From: Gillisella vitis
GTDB taxonomy: Bacteria > Pseudomonadota > Alphaproteobacteria > Rhizobiales > Rhizobiaceae
Reading direction: 5' to 3'
Assembly: GCF_014204625.1 (NCBI RefSeq)
Contig: NZ_JACHLU010000001.1
Location: 1-64,000, forward strand
DNA length: 64,000 nt
The notes under the pieces were generated by a model that saw only the letters and a program-made list of their open reading frames with translations, was not told the origin of the DNA and did not search any database. The position numbers were made by a program, and so were the translations under genes. Below, piece by piece: positions 8,530 through 19,029 of the stretch (within the stretch, counting starts at the first letter, position 1; each line of letters opens with the position of its first letter).

Positions 8530-9380
8530 TGTTTCCAAGAGAAATACCCACTGAAAAACCATTGCAGCGCAGCCTCTATGTCGGCTTCGTCACGCTGATC
8601 CTTATCCTCTGGCTGCTGCCGCTGTTTGCCGTCATGCTGACGGCGGCCAAGAGCGCCGACGAAATTATGGCCGGTCAATACTGGACCTGGCCCGCACAGT
8701 TCAGCCTGTTCGACAATTTCAAGGCGGTGTTCCAGCAGACCAATATGTGGGGCTATTTCGTCAACAGCCTGATCATCACCCTGCCATCCGTGTTGCTGGT
8801 GCTGGTGGTTTCGACGCTGACCGGCTATGTGCTGGCGCGGTATAATTTCAAGGGCAATGGCCTGTTGTTTGCGCTGTTCGTTGGCGGCAATTTCTTGCCT
8901 GCCCAGATCATGATGATCCCGGTGCGCGACATGATGGTGTCTGCCGGTATTTACGACACCTATTTCGCGCTGATCATCTTTCACGTCGCCTTTCAGACCG
9001 GCTTTGCCACGCTGTTCATACGCAATTTCATCGCGTCGCTGCCCGATGAGCTGTTTCAGGCAGCAAGGGCCGAAGGGGCCTCGCCCTGGCAGACCATGCG
9101 CCATGTGGTCATTCCGCTGATGCGCCCGGCGCTGGCAGCCCTTGCCATCCTGATCTTCACCTTCGTCTGGAATGATTATTTCTGGGCCATCGTGCTCACG
9201 CAAAGCGACGTGGTGAAACCCGTGACCGCTGGTCTTAACAACCTCAGGGGTGAATGGACCTCGGCCTGGAACATTGTTGCCGCTGCAACCCTGTTCGTCG
9301 CCGTTCCCCCTGTCACCATGTTTTTCCTGATGCAAAAGCATTTCATCGCCGGCCTCACCATGGGCGCGGTCAAAGGCTGA
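8529..9380 (+). CDS. Sugar ABC transporter permease (MalG-like)
   Basis: A 283-residue permease with six hydrophobic segments and the cytoplasmic EAA motif AARAEGASPWQTMRHVVIPLMRPAL. Its ATG is nested in the stop codon of the preceding permease. It forms the second half of the channel for the beta-galactoside-type importer. The C-terminus QKHFIAGLTMGAVKG is the classical end of CUT1 MalG-type permeases. Confidence 0.93.
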   Translation: MFPREIPTEKPLQRSLYVGFVTLILILWLLPLFAVMLTAAKSADEIMAGQYWTWPAQFSLFDNFKAVFQQTNMWGYFVNSLIITLPSVLLVLVVSTLTGYVLARYNFKGNGLLFALFVGGNFLPAQIMMIPVRDMMVSAGIYDTYFALIIFHVAFQTGFATLFIRNFIASLPDELFQAARAEGASPWQTMRHVVIPLMRPALAALAILIFTFVWNDYFWAIVLTQSDVVKPVTAGLNNLRGEWTSAWNIVAAATLFVAVPPVTMFFLMQKHFIAGLTMGAVKG

Positions 9381-9407
9381 CTTTAGGGGCTGATTGGAGT
9401 ATCGCAC

Positions 9408-10553
9408 ATGAGCCATGTTCAACTCATCAATGTGAACAAATATTACGGCAGCTACCATGCCCTGAAATCGGTGGATCTCAGTGTGGAGAAGGGCGAATTC
9501 ATCGTCATGGTCGGCCCTTCCGGCTGCGGCAAGTCCACGACGCTGAAAAGCGTGGCGGGTTTGGAGACGATTTCGTCCGGCGAGATCTGGATCAATGGGC
9601 GCGATGTGACCCGTGCTGAACCCGGTGATCGCGGCATTGCCATGGTCTTCCAGTCCTATGCGCTTTACCCGCATATGACGGTTGCGGAAAACATGGGTTT
9701 TGGCCTGAAAATGGCCAAGCGACCGCAGGCTGAAATCGATGCTAGCGTCAAACGCGCCGCCGAAATCCTGCGGATTTCCGACCAGCTCAATAAGCGCCCC
9801 AAACAGCTTTCCGGTGGCCAGCGCCAGCGCGTTGCCATTGGCCGCGCCATCACCCGCTCGCCGGAGGTCTTTCTGTTTGATGAGCCGCTCTCCAACCTCG
9901 ATGCGGCGCTGCGCACGCAGATGCGGGTGGAACTGTCAACGCTGCATCAGGAGCTCGGCGCGACGATGATCTATGTGACCCACGATCAGGTGGAAGCCAT
10001 GACCATGGCAAGCCGTATCGTGGTGTTCAACAAGGGCATTGTCGAGCAGCAAGGCGCGCCGCTGGAACTCTATCATAACCCTGTCAACCAGTTTGTTGCT
10101 GGCTTTTTGGGCGCACCGCGCATCAATTTCGTCACGGCTCGGTTGACGGCAATCAGCGACAACGTTGCCGATGTCACGCTTGAGAACGGCTCCGGTGTTC
10201 AGGTTCCCGTTGTCGCAGCGGATCGGCTTTCAATCGGCCAATCCCTGACGCTGGGCGTGCGGCCGGAAGCACTGCATATCGGTCCCGTACCCCAAGCCGC
10301 CCTGTCACTGGAGACCGAAGTTCGCCTTGTCGAGCAACTCGGACGTGAGACCGTGTTGTATGTCGAGGGTCGAGGTCTCTCCACCATCGGTTCCGAAAGC
10401 GGCACCCACAATTTCACCGTCCAACTCGGCACAGCCAGCGTCTTCACGCCGGGTCAGCCGGTCACAATCTCGGCGCGGGCCGATGACCTCTATCTCTTCG
10501 ATCCCGATGGCAAGACCATCAGCCGGCCAAAGCGCCTGCAAACGTCTGTTTAA
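9408..10553 (+). CDS. ABC transporter ATP-binding protein, UgpC/MsmK-like
   Basis: A 381-residue CUT1 ATPase. Walker A GPSGCGKST lies at 36-44, the signature LSGGQRQRV near 134, Walker B VFLFDEPLSNLDA near 155 and the H-loop VTHDQVEA after that. The C-terminal 140 residues form the TOBE/OB regulatory domain seen in MalK-type proteins. It follows the two permeases and energises them. Such ATPases can be shared between several importers, so its partner set may be wider than this operon. Confidence 0.94.
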   Translation: MSHVQLINVNKYYGSYHALKSVDLSVEKGEFIVMVGPSGCGKSTTLKSVAGLETISSGEIWINGRDVTRAEPGDRGIAMVFQSYALYPHMTVAENMGFGLKMAKRPQAEIDASVKRAAEILRISDQLNKRPKQLSGGQRQRVAIGRAITRSPEVFLFDEPLSNLDAALRTQMRVELSTLHQELGATMIYVTHDQVEAMTMASRIVVFNKGIVEQQGAPLELYHNPVNQFVAGFLGAPRINFVTARLTAISDNVADVTLENGSGVQVPVVAADRLSIGQSLTLGVRPEALHIGPVPQAALSLETEVRLVEQLGRETVLYVEGRGLSTIGSESGTHNFTVQLGTASVFTPGQPVTISARADDLYLFDPDGKTISRPKRLQTSV

Positions 10554-10584
10554 TAGCCTCCCTCTTCAAGAAAGCTTCCATCCG

Positions 10585-12726
10585 ATGAACATTCTTCCCA
10601 GAAAGCCGCTGTCCGTCTGGCGTCCGCTCAATCTCGACGATTTCATCCTTGGTGTGCCGCATTATCCCGAGCATGTCGACAAGAGCTATTGGGACCGCGA
10701 CGCCGAGCGCATGGCCGCTGCTGGCTTCAACACCGTGCGTATGGCCGAATTTGCCTGGCATATCATGGAGCCACATGAGGACCATTTTGACTTCTCACTG
10801 TTCGATGAAGCCATCGAAGGTCTGGCCAAACACGGCATCAAAACCATTCTTTGCACGCCAACGGCAACGCCGCCGCGTTGGCTGACCGCGCAATATCCCG
10901 AGGTGCTGCGCGTCGATGCCCACGGGCGTCAGGCAAGCCACGGCTCGCGCCAGCATTGCGACACCACCAGCCCCGTACTGCGCCGCCACAGCCAGCGCAT
11001 CACCAAGGCGATGGCCGAGCATTACCGTGGCAATCCGCATGTCATCGGCTGGCAAACCGACAACGAGTTGAACACCACCGTCTCGGAAAGCTACGCGCCC
11101 TCAACGTTGATCGAGTTTCAAAAATTCTGCCGGGCAAAATACCAGAGCATCGAGGCCTTGAACTTCGCCTGGGGCGGCGATTTTTGGGCAACCGCCTATC
11201 AGACATTCGATGAAGTGGTGCTGCCGCAACCGATGAATCCATCCTTCTCCAGCCCCGGCCATGTGCAGGATTATCACCGCTTTTTGGCCTTTGCCACGGC
11301 ACGTTTCCAGCACGATCAGGTGGAAATTCTTCGCGGCACCAATGCCGGCTGGTTCATCTTCCACAATCTCGGCAATCTCGCCGATATCGACTTCCGAGGC
11401 CAGTTTGGCGAAGACCTCGATTTCATCGGTTTCGACATCTACCCCTTCCTCTATGATGAGATGCGTCGGGGCGGTGGCCATGCCGTGACGCAGGCACTGC
11501 ATCTCGATCAATGCCGCGCCTATTCCGGCAATTTCATTGTGCCTGAACAGACCTCTGGCCTCGGCAGCCAGCCGGGCTTTTCCTCTTCTGTGCCAGAACC
11601 GGGCGAAATGCGGCGCATGGCGATGACATCGGTGTCGCGTGGGGCCGACGGGTTGATGTTCTTCCGCTGGCGCCCGGCGCATTTCGGCGCGGAAATCTAC
11701 TGGAACGGCCTTATCGACCACGACGACGTGCCGCGCCGCCGTTATCAGGAGGCCAAGCAATTTGCCTCGGACATTGCAAAAATCAAAGACAAGCTGCTGG
11801 GCACCACGGTGCGGATGGACGTGGCCATCGCCGGGGCCGATTTCGACAATCAGGAAGCCTACAAAACCTATGCCATCGGCCTGCCAAGCCCGATGCAGGA
11901 CGCCGCTCACCTGCACCGCGCCTGCTACCGCGCGGGCATTGCCTGCGGCTTTATCCACCCGGAGGACGATCTTTCGCGCATCAAGGCGCTCTATGTGCCG
12001 CATTGGGTGATGTGGAAGGAGGAATGGTCGGCAGCGGTTGAAAAATTCGTGGCAGATGGCGGCACGCTGATCCTGTCTGCCATGACCGGCACCCGCGACG
12101 AGAACAACCACATCATCCGCACCCAGGCACCGGGTGCGGCACTCTCGACACTGTCCGGTGTCAAGGTTTATGAGTTCGGACCACTCGCAGCACCGGGTGC
12201 CGATGGCCTGTTCGCAGGCTTTCGTGAAGGCGGCATTGGCAGTCACCAGCCCTCGCCACGCCCGGCTGCAACATCGGCCTCACGCATTTACACCTATACG
12301 ATTGGCAACCAGACCTTCGAGGCAGGCCATCTTTACGAAAAGCTCGACGTGGACGCATCGGTCGAAACCATCGGCAAATGGTCGAACCGCTTTCTGGAGG
12401 GATCGCCGATGCTGACCCGACGGGCGCATGGCAAAGGCCAGGTCTACTATCTCGGAACCTATCTCACCGAGCCGCTTGCCGAAACTCTGCGCGATCTGCT
12501 GGTAACAGCAGAATCGGTGACACCGCTTTTGGCTGACCTACCCGCAGGCGTCGAGGTTTCAATGCGCGAAAGCGCCGAGCATAAGCTGTTGTTTGTTCTG
12601 AACACGACGCATGAAGCCATCTCCATTCAGCTCCCGAACGCAACCGACATGCTGACGGGCGATCTTCTGAGTGGAAACACAACTCTGCCGCCGTTTGGTG
12701 TGTTCATTTTGAACTTACGGCCTTGA
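10585..12726 (+). CDS. Beta-galactosidase, glycoside hydrolase family 42
   Basis: A 713-residue GH42 enzyme starting MNILPRKPLSVWRPLN at 10585; the longer open frame reaching back to 10327 overlaps the ATPase gene and is not homologous. The TIM barrel covers about residues 20-390, with acid/base Glu161 in WQTDNELN and nucleophile Glu321 in NFIVPEQTSG. A trimerisation domain (about 400-620) and a short C-terminal beta domain follow. There is no signal peptide, so it would cleave imported beta-galactosides in the cytoplasm. It is the last gene of the ROK-controlled operon. Confidence 0.94.
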   Translation: MNILPRKPLSVWRPLNLDDFILGVPHYPEHVDKSYWDRDAERMAAAGFNTVRMAEFAWHIMEPHEDHFDFSLFDEAIEGLAKHGIKTILCTPTATPPRWLTAQYPEVLRVDAHGRQASHGSRQHCDTTSPVLRRHSQRITKAMAEHYRGNPHVIGWQTDNELNTTVSESYAPSTLIEFQKFCRAKYQSIEALNFAWGGDFWATAYQTFDEVVLPQPMNPSFSSPGHVQDYHRFLAFATARFQHDQVEILRGTNAGWFIFHNLGNLADIDFRGQFGEDLDFIGFDIYPFLYDEMRRGGGHAVTQALHLDQCRAYSGNFIVPEQTSGLGSQPGFSSSVPEPGEMRRMAMTSVSRGADGLMFFRWRPAHFGAEIYWNGLIDHDDVPRRRYQEAKQFASDIAKIKDKLLGTTVRMDVAIAGADFDNQEAYKTYAIGLPSPMQDAAHLHRACYRAGIACGFIHPEDDLSRIKALYVPHWVMWKEEWSAAVEKFVADGGTLILSAMTGTRDENNHIIRTQAPGAALSTLSGVKVYEFGPLAAPGADGLFAGFREGGIGSHQPSPRPAATSASRIYTYTIGNQTFEAGHLYEKLDVDASVETIGKWSNRFLEGSPMLTRRAHGKGQVYYLGTYLTEPLAETLRDLLVTAESVTPLLADLPAGVEVSMRESAEHKLLFVLNTTHEAISIQLPNATDMLTGDLLSGNTTLPPFGVFILNLRP

Positions 12727-12737
12727 TCGGAGGCCGT
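12717..12737. terminator. Hairpin at the end of the beta-galactosidase gene
   Basis: ACGGCCT-TGATCGG-AGGCCGT, a perfect 7-bp stem with a 7-base loop, overlaps the stop codon of the GH42 gene and lies between convergent genes. It is followed by TGAAAA, not a strong T run on the plus strand, so termination is plausible but not certain. Confidence 0.5.
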
Positions 12738-12756
12738 TGAAAAGGATCTGTCGACA

Positions 12757-13773
12757 CTATCCGCAGTTTTCCCGCATGTGGATGCTAATTGGCGTTAGGA
12801 GAGAAGGGGGTGGCGCGTCAATTCTTCGAAAAAAATGAGCGAGGTATTCAACGACGACGGACACTTCCAGCTCCGGATTTTGATCTATAATCGCATCGAT
12901 CAGCCCAGCTTTCAGAAGAGATCGACGCTCATCTGTCAATTCGTGGGTGATGAAGCTGATCTGATTGAACAGGCCAAGTGTGCGGATCGCATCGACGATC
13001 GGGCGTGCGCCTGCGGACGCATTGTATATGCCTCTCACATTTTTATTCCTGCTCAGCACGTCGTAGACGAGTTGGCCTGCCAACTCAGCATTTTCACGAC
13101 TTTCCATGACCGAACAAATTTTGCATGCTGGATACCTTTCGAGCAGCACCGCCCGAAATCCCATCTCACGCTCTTCGTGACCAATCATACTCAACATGCC
13201 TGCAACGACGATGACGTCTCCGCCTTCATGGCCGATGAGCCGTCCCATCAGATCACCCGCGACCCGTCCCGCTTGTCGGTTATCAGGCCCTATGTAGTTA
13301 ATGCCGGTTATTCCCCGAATATCGGTGACAAACGTAACAATCGGAATCTTGAGGAGGCTCACCCGCGATAGCGCTGCTGTGATGTCAGGATGATGGGCCG
13401 CTGAAATCACCAAAGCATCATGCGTCGACGCAACCTGCGTCACAAGCAAGGCAGTCGCTTCCGGCCGGGAGGGATCAATGTGGAAAACCTTGAATTGAAA
13501 GTTGAACTGAAGAAATTTTCGATTGGCATTTTCGAAGGCCCGTTGGACACGGGCGTGAAATGGGTTCGAGCTGGATTGAATTAACACAGCAATTCTCATG
13601 GTTCGGGCCGTTCTCAAGTTCAGGGCGCGATCCATCTTGAGCTTGCGCGCCCACTCGAGCACACGCTGCTCCTTTTCATAGGAAACCCCGCCTCTGTTGT
13701 TCAGGACGCGATCTACGGTTGCGACCGAAACGCCCGCTGCGGCCGCGACCTCTTTTGCTGATGTCTTGTTCAC
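12757..13773 (-). CDS. LacI-family transcriptional regulator
   Basis: The DNA-binding domain TSAKEVAAAAGVSVATVDRVLNN is at the N-terminus, followed by the periplasmic-binding-like effector domain. I prefer the GTG at 13773 (MNKTSAKEV, 338 residues), preceded by AAAGGC; the open frame also reaches a TTG at 13818 with a weaker site. It is divergent from the CUT2 transporter operon at 14056-18991 and is its likely regulator. Hinge and effector residues do not tell the ligand; a pentose, polyol or inositol-like sugar is consistent with the neighbours. The 282-bp divergent region has several short inverted repeats, none decisive. Confidence 0.92.
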   Translation of the reverse strand: MNKTSAKEVAAAAGVSVATVDRVLNNRGGVSYEKEQRVLEWARKLKMDRALNLRTARTMRIAVLIQSSSNPFHARVQRAFENANRKFLQFNFQFKVFHIDPSRPEATALLVTQVASTHDALVISAAHHPDITAALSRVSLLKIPIVTFVTDIRGITGINYIGPDNRQAGRVAGDLMGRLIGHEGGDVIVVAGMLSMIGHEEREMGFRAVLLERYPACKICSVMESRENAELAGQLVYDVLSRNKNVRGIYNASAGARPIVDAIRTLGLFNQISFITHELTDERRSLLKAGLIDAIIDQNPELEVSVVVEYLAHFFRRIDAPPPSLLTPISIHMRENCG

Positions 13774-14055
13774 GATTGCCTTTGAAGAAAAATCATCAAA
13801 ATTGTTGTAGGCAGCCAATAGCAGATCGTTTTAAAACCAGCAACGGGTTGGGGAGGAACTGCCGAAAAGACTAATAAACCAAGACGTTTCAAGTCTTTGG
13901 ATACTTAACGGCATAAGTTCATAAGACGAATGTCTCTCCGTCCGGTTTGTGACGCAGATTGAGCAAATTTACTCAAAATCAGCAAACACGCTTTTCATAA
14001 GCGACCGGTTTGCAAAGTTGCTGTTGCGGGCAGCGCCACTTGGGAGGAGGAAGTC

Positions 14056-14979
14056 ATGATAAGAATTTTGACGGGTGCAGTATTCGGCGTCTTGATGGCG
14101 TCAAGCGCCTATGCTGGTAATATCGGGGTATCGATGGCAAGCTCAGACACGTTTCTGACAGTCTTGCGCAAGGGTATCGAAAAGGCGGCCGCTGACGCGA
14201 AGCAGCCGGTGCAGATAGAGATCGCAGACGACGACATTCAGAAGCAGTTGTCCCAGATCCAGAACTTTATAGCGTCGAAAGTCGATGCCATCATCGTCAA
14301 TGCGGTTGATACGACCGCAACGGCACCCATGACAAAGCTTGCCAATGATGCGGGTATTCCAATCGTCTACGTGAACCGTATGCCAGCTGATCTCGACAGG
14401 CTCGGCCCAAAGGGCGCGTTCGTTGCCTCTGATGAGGTCGAGTCTGGCACATTGCAAACGAAGGAAGTGTGCCGCATCCTCGGTGGCAAAGGTGACATTT
14501 TGGTGTTGAAGGGCGATCTGGCCAATCAGGCCGCTGTACAGCGCACGAAGGATGTTCACGACGTGATCGCCACGCCAGAGTGCAAGGGCATGAAGATTCT
14601 TGACGAGCAGACCGCCGTCTGGGATCCGGTCAAGGCGCAGGATCTGATGACGAACTGGATCGCGGCTGGCTACAAGCCTGCGGCCGTGATTTCCAACAAT
14701 GACAACATGGCAATCGGCGCTATCAACGCGATGAAATCCGCAGGCTGGGACATGAAGGACGTCGTCGTGGCTGGCATCGATGCGACGCAAGAAGCATTGG
14801 CCTACATGAAGGCGGGTGATTTGGACGTGACGGTTTTTCAGGATGCCTTTGGCCAAGGCTCCGGCGCGGTGAGTGCTGCCATGAAGCTTGCCAAGGGTGA
14901 GACGGTGGATGCCAAGGTTTGGATCCCGTTCCAGTTGGTCACACCTGAAAACATGGACAAGTACGCAACCAAGAACTGA
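14056..14979 (+). CDS. Sugar ABC transporter substrate-binding protein (CUT2, RbsB/inositol-binding-like)
   Basis: A 307-residue periplasmic protein with signal peptide MIRILTGAVFGVLMASSAYAG. The start has a strong GGGAGGAGG site. Type-I binding-protein features include ISNNDNMAIGAINAMKSAG and AGIDATQEALAYMKAGDLDVTVFQDAFGQG. This last segment resembles inositol-binding homologues more than ribose-binding ones, though I cannot assign the ligand with confidence. It is the first gene of the LacI-controlled operon. Confidence 0.9.
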   Translation: MIRILTGAVFGVLMASSAYAGNIGVSMASSDTFLTVLRKGIEKAAADAKQPVQIEIADDDIQKQLSQIQNFIASKVDAIIVNAVDTTATAPMTKLANDAGIPIVYVNRMPADLDRLGPKGAFVASDEVESGTLQTKEVCRILGGKGDILVLKGDLANQAAVQRTKDVHDVIATPECKGMKILDEQTAVWDPVKAQDLMTNWIAAGYKPAAVISNNDNMAIGAINAMKSAGWDMKDVVVAGIDATQEALAYMKAGDLDVTVFQDAFGQGSGAVSAAMKLAKGETVDAKVWIPFQLVTPENMDKYATKN

Positions 14980-15045
14980 TGCATGACAAGCTGGTCCGCA
15001 GCTCTGACAGGAGAGCAGCGGACCGATCTTGGGAGGAGAACGACT

Positions 15046-16599
15046 ATGTCGGCTGAATATAGTGTCAGTCCGCAGACGATACAGGCTGTTCGAAAAAGCG
15101 GTGCCGTGCCAGGCAGCGCCTATCTCCTCGAAGTCGAGGGTGTTCGAAAAGAGTTTCCTGGTGTCGTTGCGCTGGACAATGTTCAATTGAGACTGAAGCG
15201 TGGAACTGTGCACGCCTTGATGGGCGAAAATGGTGCCGGCAAGTCAACATTGATGAAAATTCTGTCTGGCATCTATACGCCAGACAGCGGCTCATTCAAA
15301 CTGCGTGGCGTAGACATCCGCCTCAAGAACCCGCTCGATGCGCTGCAAAACGGGATTGCAATGATCCATCAGGAACTCAACCTGATGGCACCCATGACTG
15401 TTGCGGAGAACATCTGGATCGGACGGGAGCCGCTAGGCAGATTTGGTCTGGTCGATCACGCGGACATGAACCGTCGGACTGAAGCGTTGTTTGAGCGGCT
15501 TGGTATCGACATAGACCCTGATGTCAAGGTCGGTCGGCTGAGCGTGGCCAACCGGCAGATGGTCGAGATCGCCAAGGCTGTGTCTTTCGATTCCGACGTG
15601 CTCATCATGGACGAGCCGACATCCGCCTTAACTGAAAAGGAGGTCAACCACCTTTTCCGGATCATCCGCTCGCTGCGCGAGGATGGAAAAGGCATCATCT
15701 ACATCACGCACAAGATGAACGAGCTTTTCGAGATTGCCGACGAGTTCTCGGTATTCCGTGACGGCAAGTATATCGCAACCTGCGCCTCTACCGAGGTAAC
15801 ACGCGATGACATCATCCGCATGATGGTTGGGCGCGAAATCACGCAGATGTTCCCGAAGGAACCGGCAGAGATCGGCGACGTCGTGCTCTCCGTCAAAGAC
15901 CTCACGCTCGACGGTGTCTTCAGCGATGTGAGTTTCGATTTACGTGCGGGCGAAATTCTCGGCTTTGCCGGACTGGTGGGATCCGGTCGGTCAAATGTGG
16001 CTGAGACGATTTTCGGCGTCACACCAGCTTCATCCGGCAGCATTGCGTTATTCGGCACGCAAACTGTGGTCTCATCACCGGCAATTGCCCTCCAGCACGG
16101 AATGGCTTTTCTGACGGAGGACCGGAAAGACACAGGCTGCTTCCTGCTCCTCGATATTCAGGAAAATGCCCAGATGGCGGTGCTACAGCAGCGCTATGTG
16201 AAGCTGGGCTTCGTCCAACAGGAAGAACTCCGCAAGGCCGCAACCGATATGGCGAACCGGCTTCGCGTCCGCACACCCGACATGCGCGAGCCTATCATCA
16301 ACCTGTCTGGAGGCAATCAACAGAAAGTCCTGATTTGTCGGTGGCTGCTGACCAATCCCAGGATCCTCATCCTGGATGAGCCCACACGCGGCATTGATGT
16401 GGGAGCCAAGGCGGAAATTCATCGCCTGATATCGCAATTGGCGGGTCAGGGCGTGGCAATCATCATGATCTCTTCGGAAATGCCGGAAGTGCTCGGCATG
16501 AGCGATCGAATTGTCGTTCTGCACGAAGGCAAGGTCACTGGAATCCTCGATCGGTCCGAAGCCGACCAGGTTAAAATCATGGAGCTGGCTTCGCGTTGA
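15046..16599 (+). CDS. Sugar ABC transporter ATP-binding protein (CUT2, RbsA-like)
   Basis: A 517-residue double ATPase. The first domain has Walker [10 protein letters not shown] and Walker [14 protein letters not shown]. The second has the degenerate Walker A GLVGSGRS and LSGGNQQKV, as is typical for RbsA/MglA. I set the start at 15046 ([10 protein letters not shown]), right after GGGAGGAGAA; the open frame extends 21 codons upstream without support. It powers the permease at 16620. Confidence 0.93.
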   Translation: MSAEYSVSPQTIQAVRKSGAVPGSAYLLEVEGVRKEFPGVVALDNVQLRLKRGTVHALMGENGAGKSTLMKILSGIYTPDSGSFKLRGVDIRLKNPLDALQNGIAMIHQELNLMAPMTVAENIWIGREPLGRFGLVDHADMNRRTEALFERLGIDIDPDVKVGRLSVANRQMVEIAKAVSFDSDVLIMDEPTSALTEKEVNHLFRIIRSLREDGKGIIYITHKMNELFEIADEFSVFRDGKYIATCASTEVTRDDIIRMMVGREITQMFPKEPAEIGDVVLSVKDLTLDGVFSDVSFDLRAGEILGFAGLVGSGRSNVAETIFGVTPASSGSIALFGTQTVVSSPAIALQHGMAFLTEDRKDTGCFLLLDIQENAQMAVLQQRYVKLGFVQQEELRKAATDMANRLRVRTPDMREPIINLSGGNQQKVLICRWLLTNPRILILDEPTRGIDVGAKAEIHRLISQLAGQGVAIIMISSEMPEVLGMSDRIVVLHEGKVTGILDRSEADQVKIMELASR

Positions 16600-16619
16600 C
16601 GACGAAGTGGGAGGAAAAC

Positions 16620-17702
16620 ATGTCAAATATTATCAATGAATTGGGTAGCACGTCGAAAACCGGCCTGAAGAAGGTTCGCAGGCTGCCGCCGGAGTTTTCA
16701 ATCCTGATGGTGCTGATCGGTATTGCCCTCATTTTTGAGGTCATCGGCTGGTATGTTGTGGGTGAGAGCTTTCTTGCCAACAAGCAGCGCCTTTCGATCA
16801 TTGTGCTACAGGTTGCCGTAACCGGGATTATCGCAGTCGGAGTGACGCAGGTCATTATTACCGGCGGCGTTGACCTGTCGTCCGGCTCCATGGTCGGCTT
16901 CATTGCAATGGTGGTGGCCAGTTTCGCACAGACCTCAATGAATGCGCGGGCCGTTTTCCTACAGCCTGAATTTGCGCAGTTCGGCCTTGGCTGGTTCATC
17001 GATTCCAGTCCATTCTGGCCGATTCTCGTCGGTCTTCTGCTTGGCCTCCTGCTGGGCTGGATCAACGGGCAGATTATCGCCAAAACGGGCATTCCTCCCT
17101 TTATCGCAACGCTGGGCATGATGGTTTCCGCTCGTGGCCTTGCCAAGTGGTACACTGAAGGCCAGCCGATTGCCTTGCTCAACAGCCGTTTCACCTGGCT
17201 CGGTCAAAGCTTTGAGGTCGCCGGGTTTCCAATTCCTCGCACGGTGATCATCTTCTTCATTGTCGCCATCCTATGCCACATCGCCTTGGCCTATACGCGC
17301 TACGGCAAGTTCACCTATGCGATCGGCGCAAATCCGCAAGCCGCCCGTGTCTCCGGCATTGATCTCGGCAAGCACCTCGTCAAAGTCTATGCTGTGGCAG
17401 GCGTCCTCTCTGGATTGGCTGGTGTCATGTTGGCAGCCCGCGCTCAATCCGGTCAACCGAATATGGGCACCTCGTTCGAGCTTGATGCCATCGCAGCAGC
17501 CGTCATCGGCGGGACATCCTTGACCGGTGGTATCGGCCGTATCACCGGTACGGTCATCGGCACCATCATCCTGGGCGTGGTGACATCCGGTTTCACATTC
17601 CTCAAAGTTGGTGCCTATTACCAGGAAATCGTCAAGGGCGCCATCATCGTGACCGCTGTCGTGATCGACGTTCATCGCCAGAAAAAGAAGTCCCGGGCCT
17701 GA
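16620..17702 (+). CDS. Sugar ABC transporter permease (CUT2, RbsC-like)
   Basis: A 360-residue permease with eight to ten hydrophobic segments and the family motifs GGVDLSSGSMVGF, TGIPPFIATLGMM and YAIGANPQAARVSGI. The start is set at the ATG at 16620 because GGGAGGAAAA precedes it, rather than the TTG at 16596. A single gene presumably supplies both halves of the channel as a homodimer. Confidence 0.93.
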   Translation: MSNIINELGSTSKTGLKKVRRLPPEFSILMVLIGIALIFEVIGWYVVGESFLANKQRLSIIVLQVAVTGIIAVGVTQVIITGGVDLSSGSMVGFIAMVVASFAQTSMNARAVFLQPEFAQFGLGWFIDSSPFWPILVGLLLGLLLGWINGQIIAKTGIPPFIATLGMMVSARGLAKWYTEGQPIALLNSRFTWLGQSFEVAGFPIPRTVIIFFIVAILCHIALAYTRYGKFTYAIGANPQAARVSGIDLGKHLVKVYAVAGVLSGLAGVMLAARAQSGQPNMGTSFELDAIAAAVIGGTSLTGGIGRITGTVIGTIILGVVTSGFTFLKVGAYYQEIVKGAIIVTAVVIDVHRQKKKSRA

Positions 17703-17869
17703 CGGCGACAGCTTTGGTCCGAAACGTGGGACCCGGTTTTCGGAAAAATTCGAAGCGAAAACAAGAAACGAGAGCATTCACATCGTGAGGGCGTTTTGCC
17801 CTTCTGAGGTTCATCGCACCCTTGAATCGAAATATTTTTTACCATGGCAGTTTGGAAGGTCGTCGCAAA

Positions 17870-18991
17870 ATGAGTTTAGGAATTGGACTGATCGGCTCGG
17901 GATATATGGGAAAATGCCATGCAATGGCGTGGAACAGTGTCGCCACTGTTTTCTCCTCTGCCGCTCGCCCGCGTCTTTTGACGCTTGCTGATGCAAACGC
18001 TGAGTTGGCCGCCCGGCAAGCTCAGGCTCTCGGGTTTGGGTCGTCAACAGGCGATTGGCGGGATCTTCTCACCAACCCTGAAATTGACGTGATTTCAATC
18101 ACCACGCCAAACCAGTTTCATGCGGATATAGCCATAGCGGCGTTGGAAGCTGGCAAGCATGTATGGTGTGAAAAGCCAATGGCACCGCTTCTGAAAGATG
18201 CGGAAAGAATGGCGTTGGCAGCGCGCAAAGCAGGGAAAGTTGCGATACTCGGGTATAATTACATTCAAAACCCGCTGATCCGCCTTGCTGGAAAGCTCAT
18301 CCGAGACAATGAAATTGGTGACGTGAATCACATCCGTCTCGAAATGGATGAGGACTATATGGGAGATCCCGACGAAACATTCTCCTGGAAGAGTGAACGA
18401 GCCGCAGGATACGGCGCTCTGGACGATTTCGCCGTACATCCGCTTTCCATTTTGATGGTCTTGCACGGAAAAATTGAAGCCACATGCGCCGATATGATGA
18501 AGCCATATGAAACACGTCCAACATCCGATGGACAGCGGCGGGTTGTCGAGAACTTTGACATATCCTCGGCCCTGTTCAGAACAGAACACGGAGCATCAGG
18601 GATTCTGGCCGTGAACCGTTCGGCATGGGGACGAAAGGGCAGGATTGCTCTACAAATCTACGGCTCCCGTGGCACGATCTTATACGACCAGGAAAGAATG
18701 AACGAGCTTCAAATTTACACCACGAAGGACGAGAAATACAGCCAGGGCTTCAAGACGATTCTAGCCGGTCCCGAACATCGTCCGTATGGACATTTTATTC
18801 CTGCCCCAGGACACGGTTTGGGCTTCAACGAGCTTAAGGTGATTGAATGTCATGAGCTGCTCAAGGCCATCAATGGTGAGGCATCTGACGTTCTGGACTT
18901 CCAAACTGGTCTGGACATAGAAAGAACCGTCCATGCCATGGCGCGGTCAGCAGAGACCGGAAGATGGGTAACCGTCGATGAGACAATTTGA
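17870..18991 (+). CDS. Gfo/Idh/MocA-family oxidoreductase
   Basis: A 373-residue NAD(P)-dependent dehydrogenase. The Rossmann motif GIGLIGSGYMGKCHAMAW is at the N-terminus and the family's catalytic-lysine motif appears as CEKPMAP near residue 105. The C-terminal half is the substrate-binding alpha/beta domain. The ATG at 17870 (MSLGIGLIG) with GGAAGG upstream is preferred over the longer frame from 17822. It follows the CUT2 transporter and probably oxidises the imported sugar or cyclitol. Inositol 2-dehydrogenase-type activity is one option. Confidence 0.9.
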   Translation: MSLGIGLIGSGYMGKCHAMAWNSVATVFSSAARPRLLTLADANAELAARQAQALGFGSSTGDWRDLLTNPEIDVISITTPNQFHADIAIAALEAGKHVWCEKPMAPLLKDAERMALAARKAGKVAILGYNYIQNPLIRLAGKLIRDNEIGDVNHIRLEMDEDYMGDPDETFSWKSERAAGYGALDDFAVHPLSILMVLHGKIEATCADMMKPYETRPTSDGQRRVVENFDISSALFRTEHGASGILAVNRSAWGRKGRIALQIYGSRGTILYDQERMNELQIYTTKDEKYSQGFKTILAGPEHRPYGHFIPAPGHGLGFNELKVIECHELLKAINGEASDVLDFQTGLDIERTVHAMARSAETGRWVTVDETI

Positions 18992-19029
18992 CCGCAGGGG
19001 TTACGCGCGCCAGCATCATACTGCATCAT

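Noticed and set aside
8430..9674. 414-residue minus-strand open frame opposite the permease and ATPase genes
   Set aside because: Very rich in His, Asp and Gln as expected for an antisense shadow of membrane-protein genes, and without a recognised domain.
10327..10584. N-terminal extension of the GH42 gene by 86 residues
   Set aside because: It overlaps the ATPase gene in another frame and has no homology; the true N-terminus MNILPRKPLS begins at 10585.
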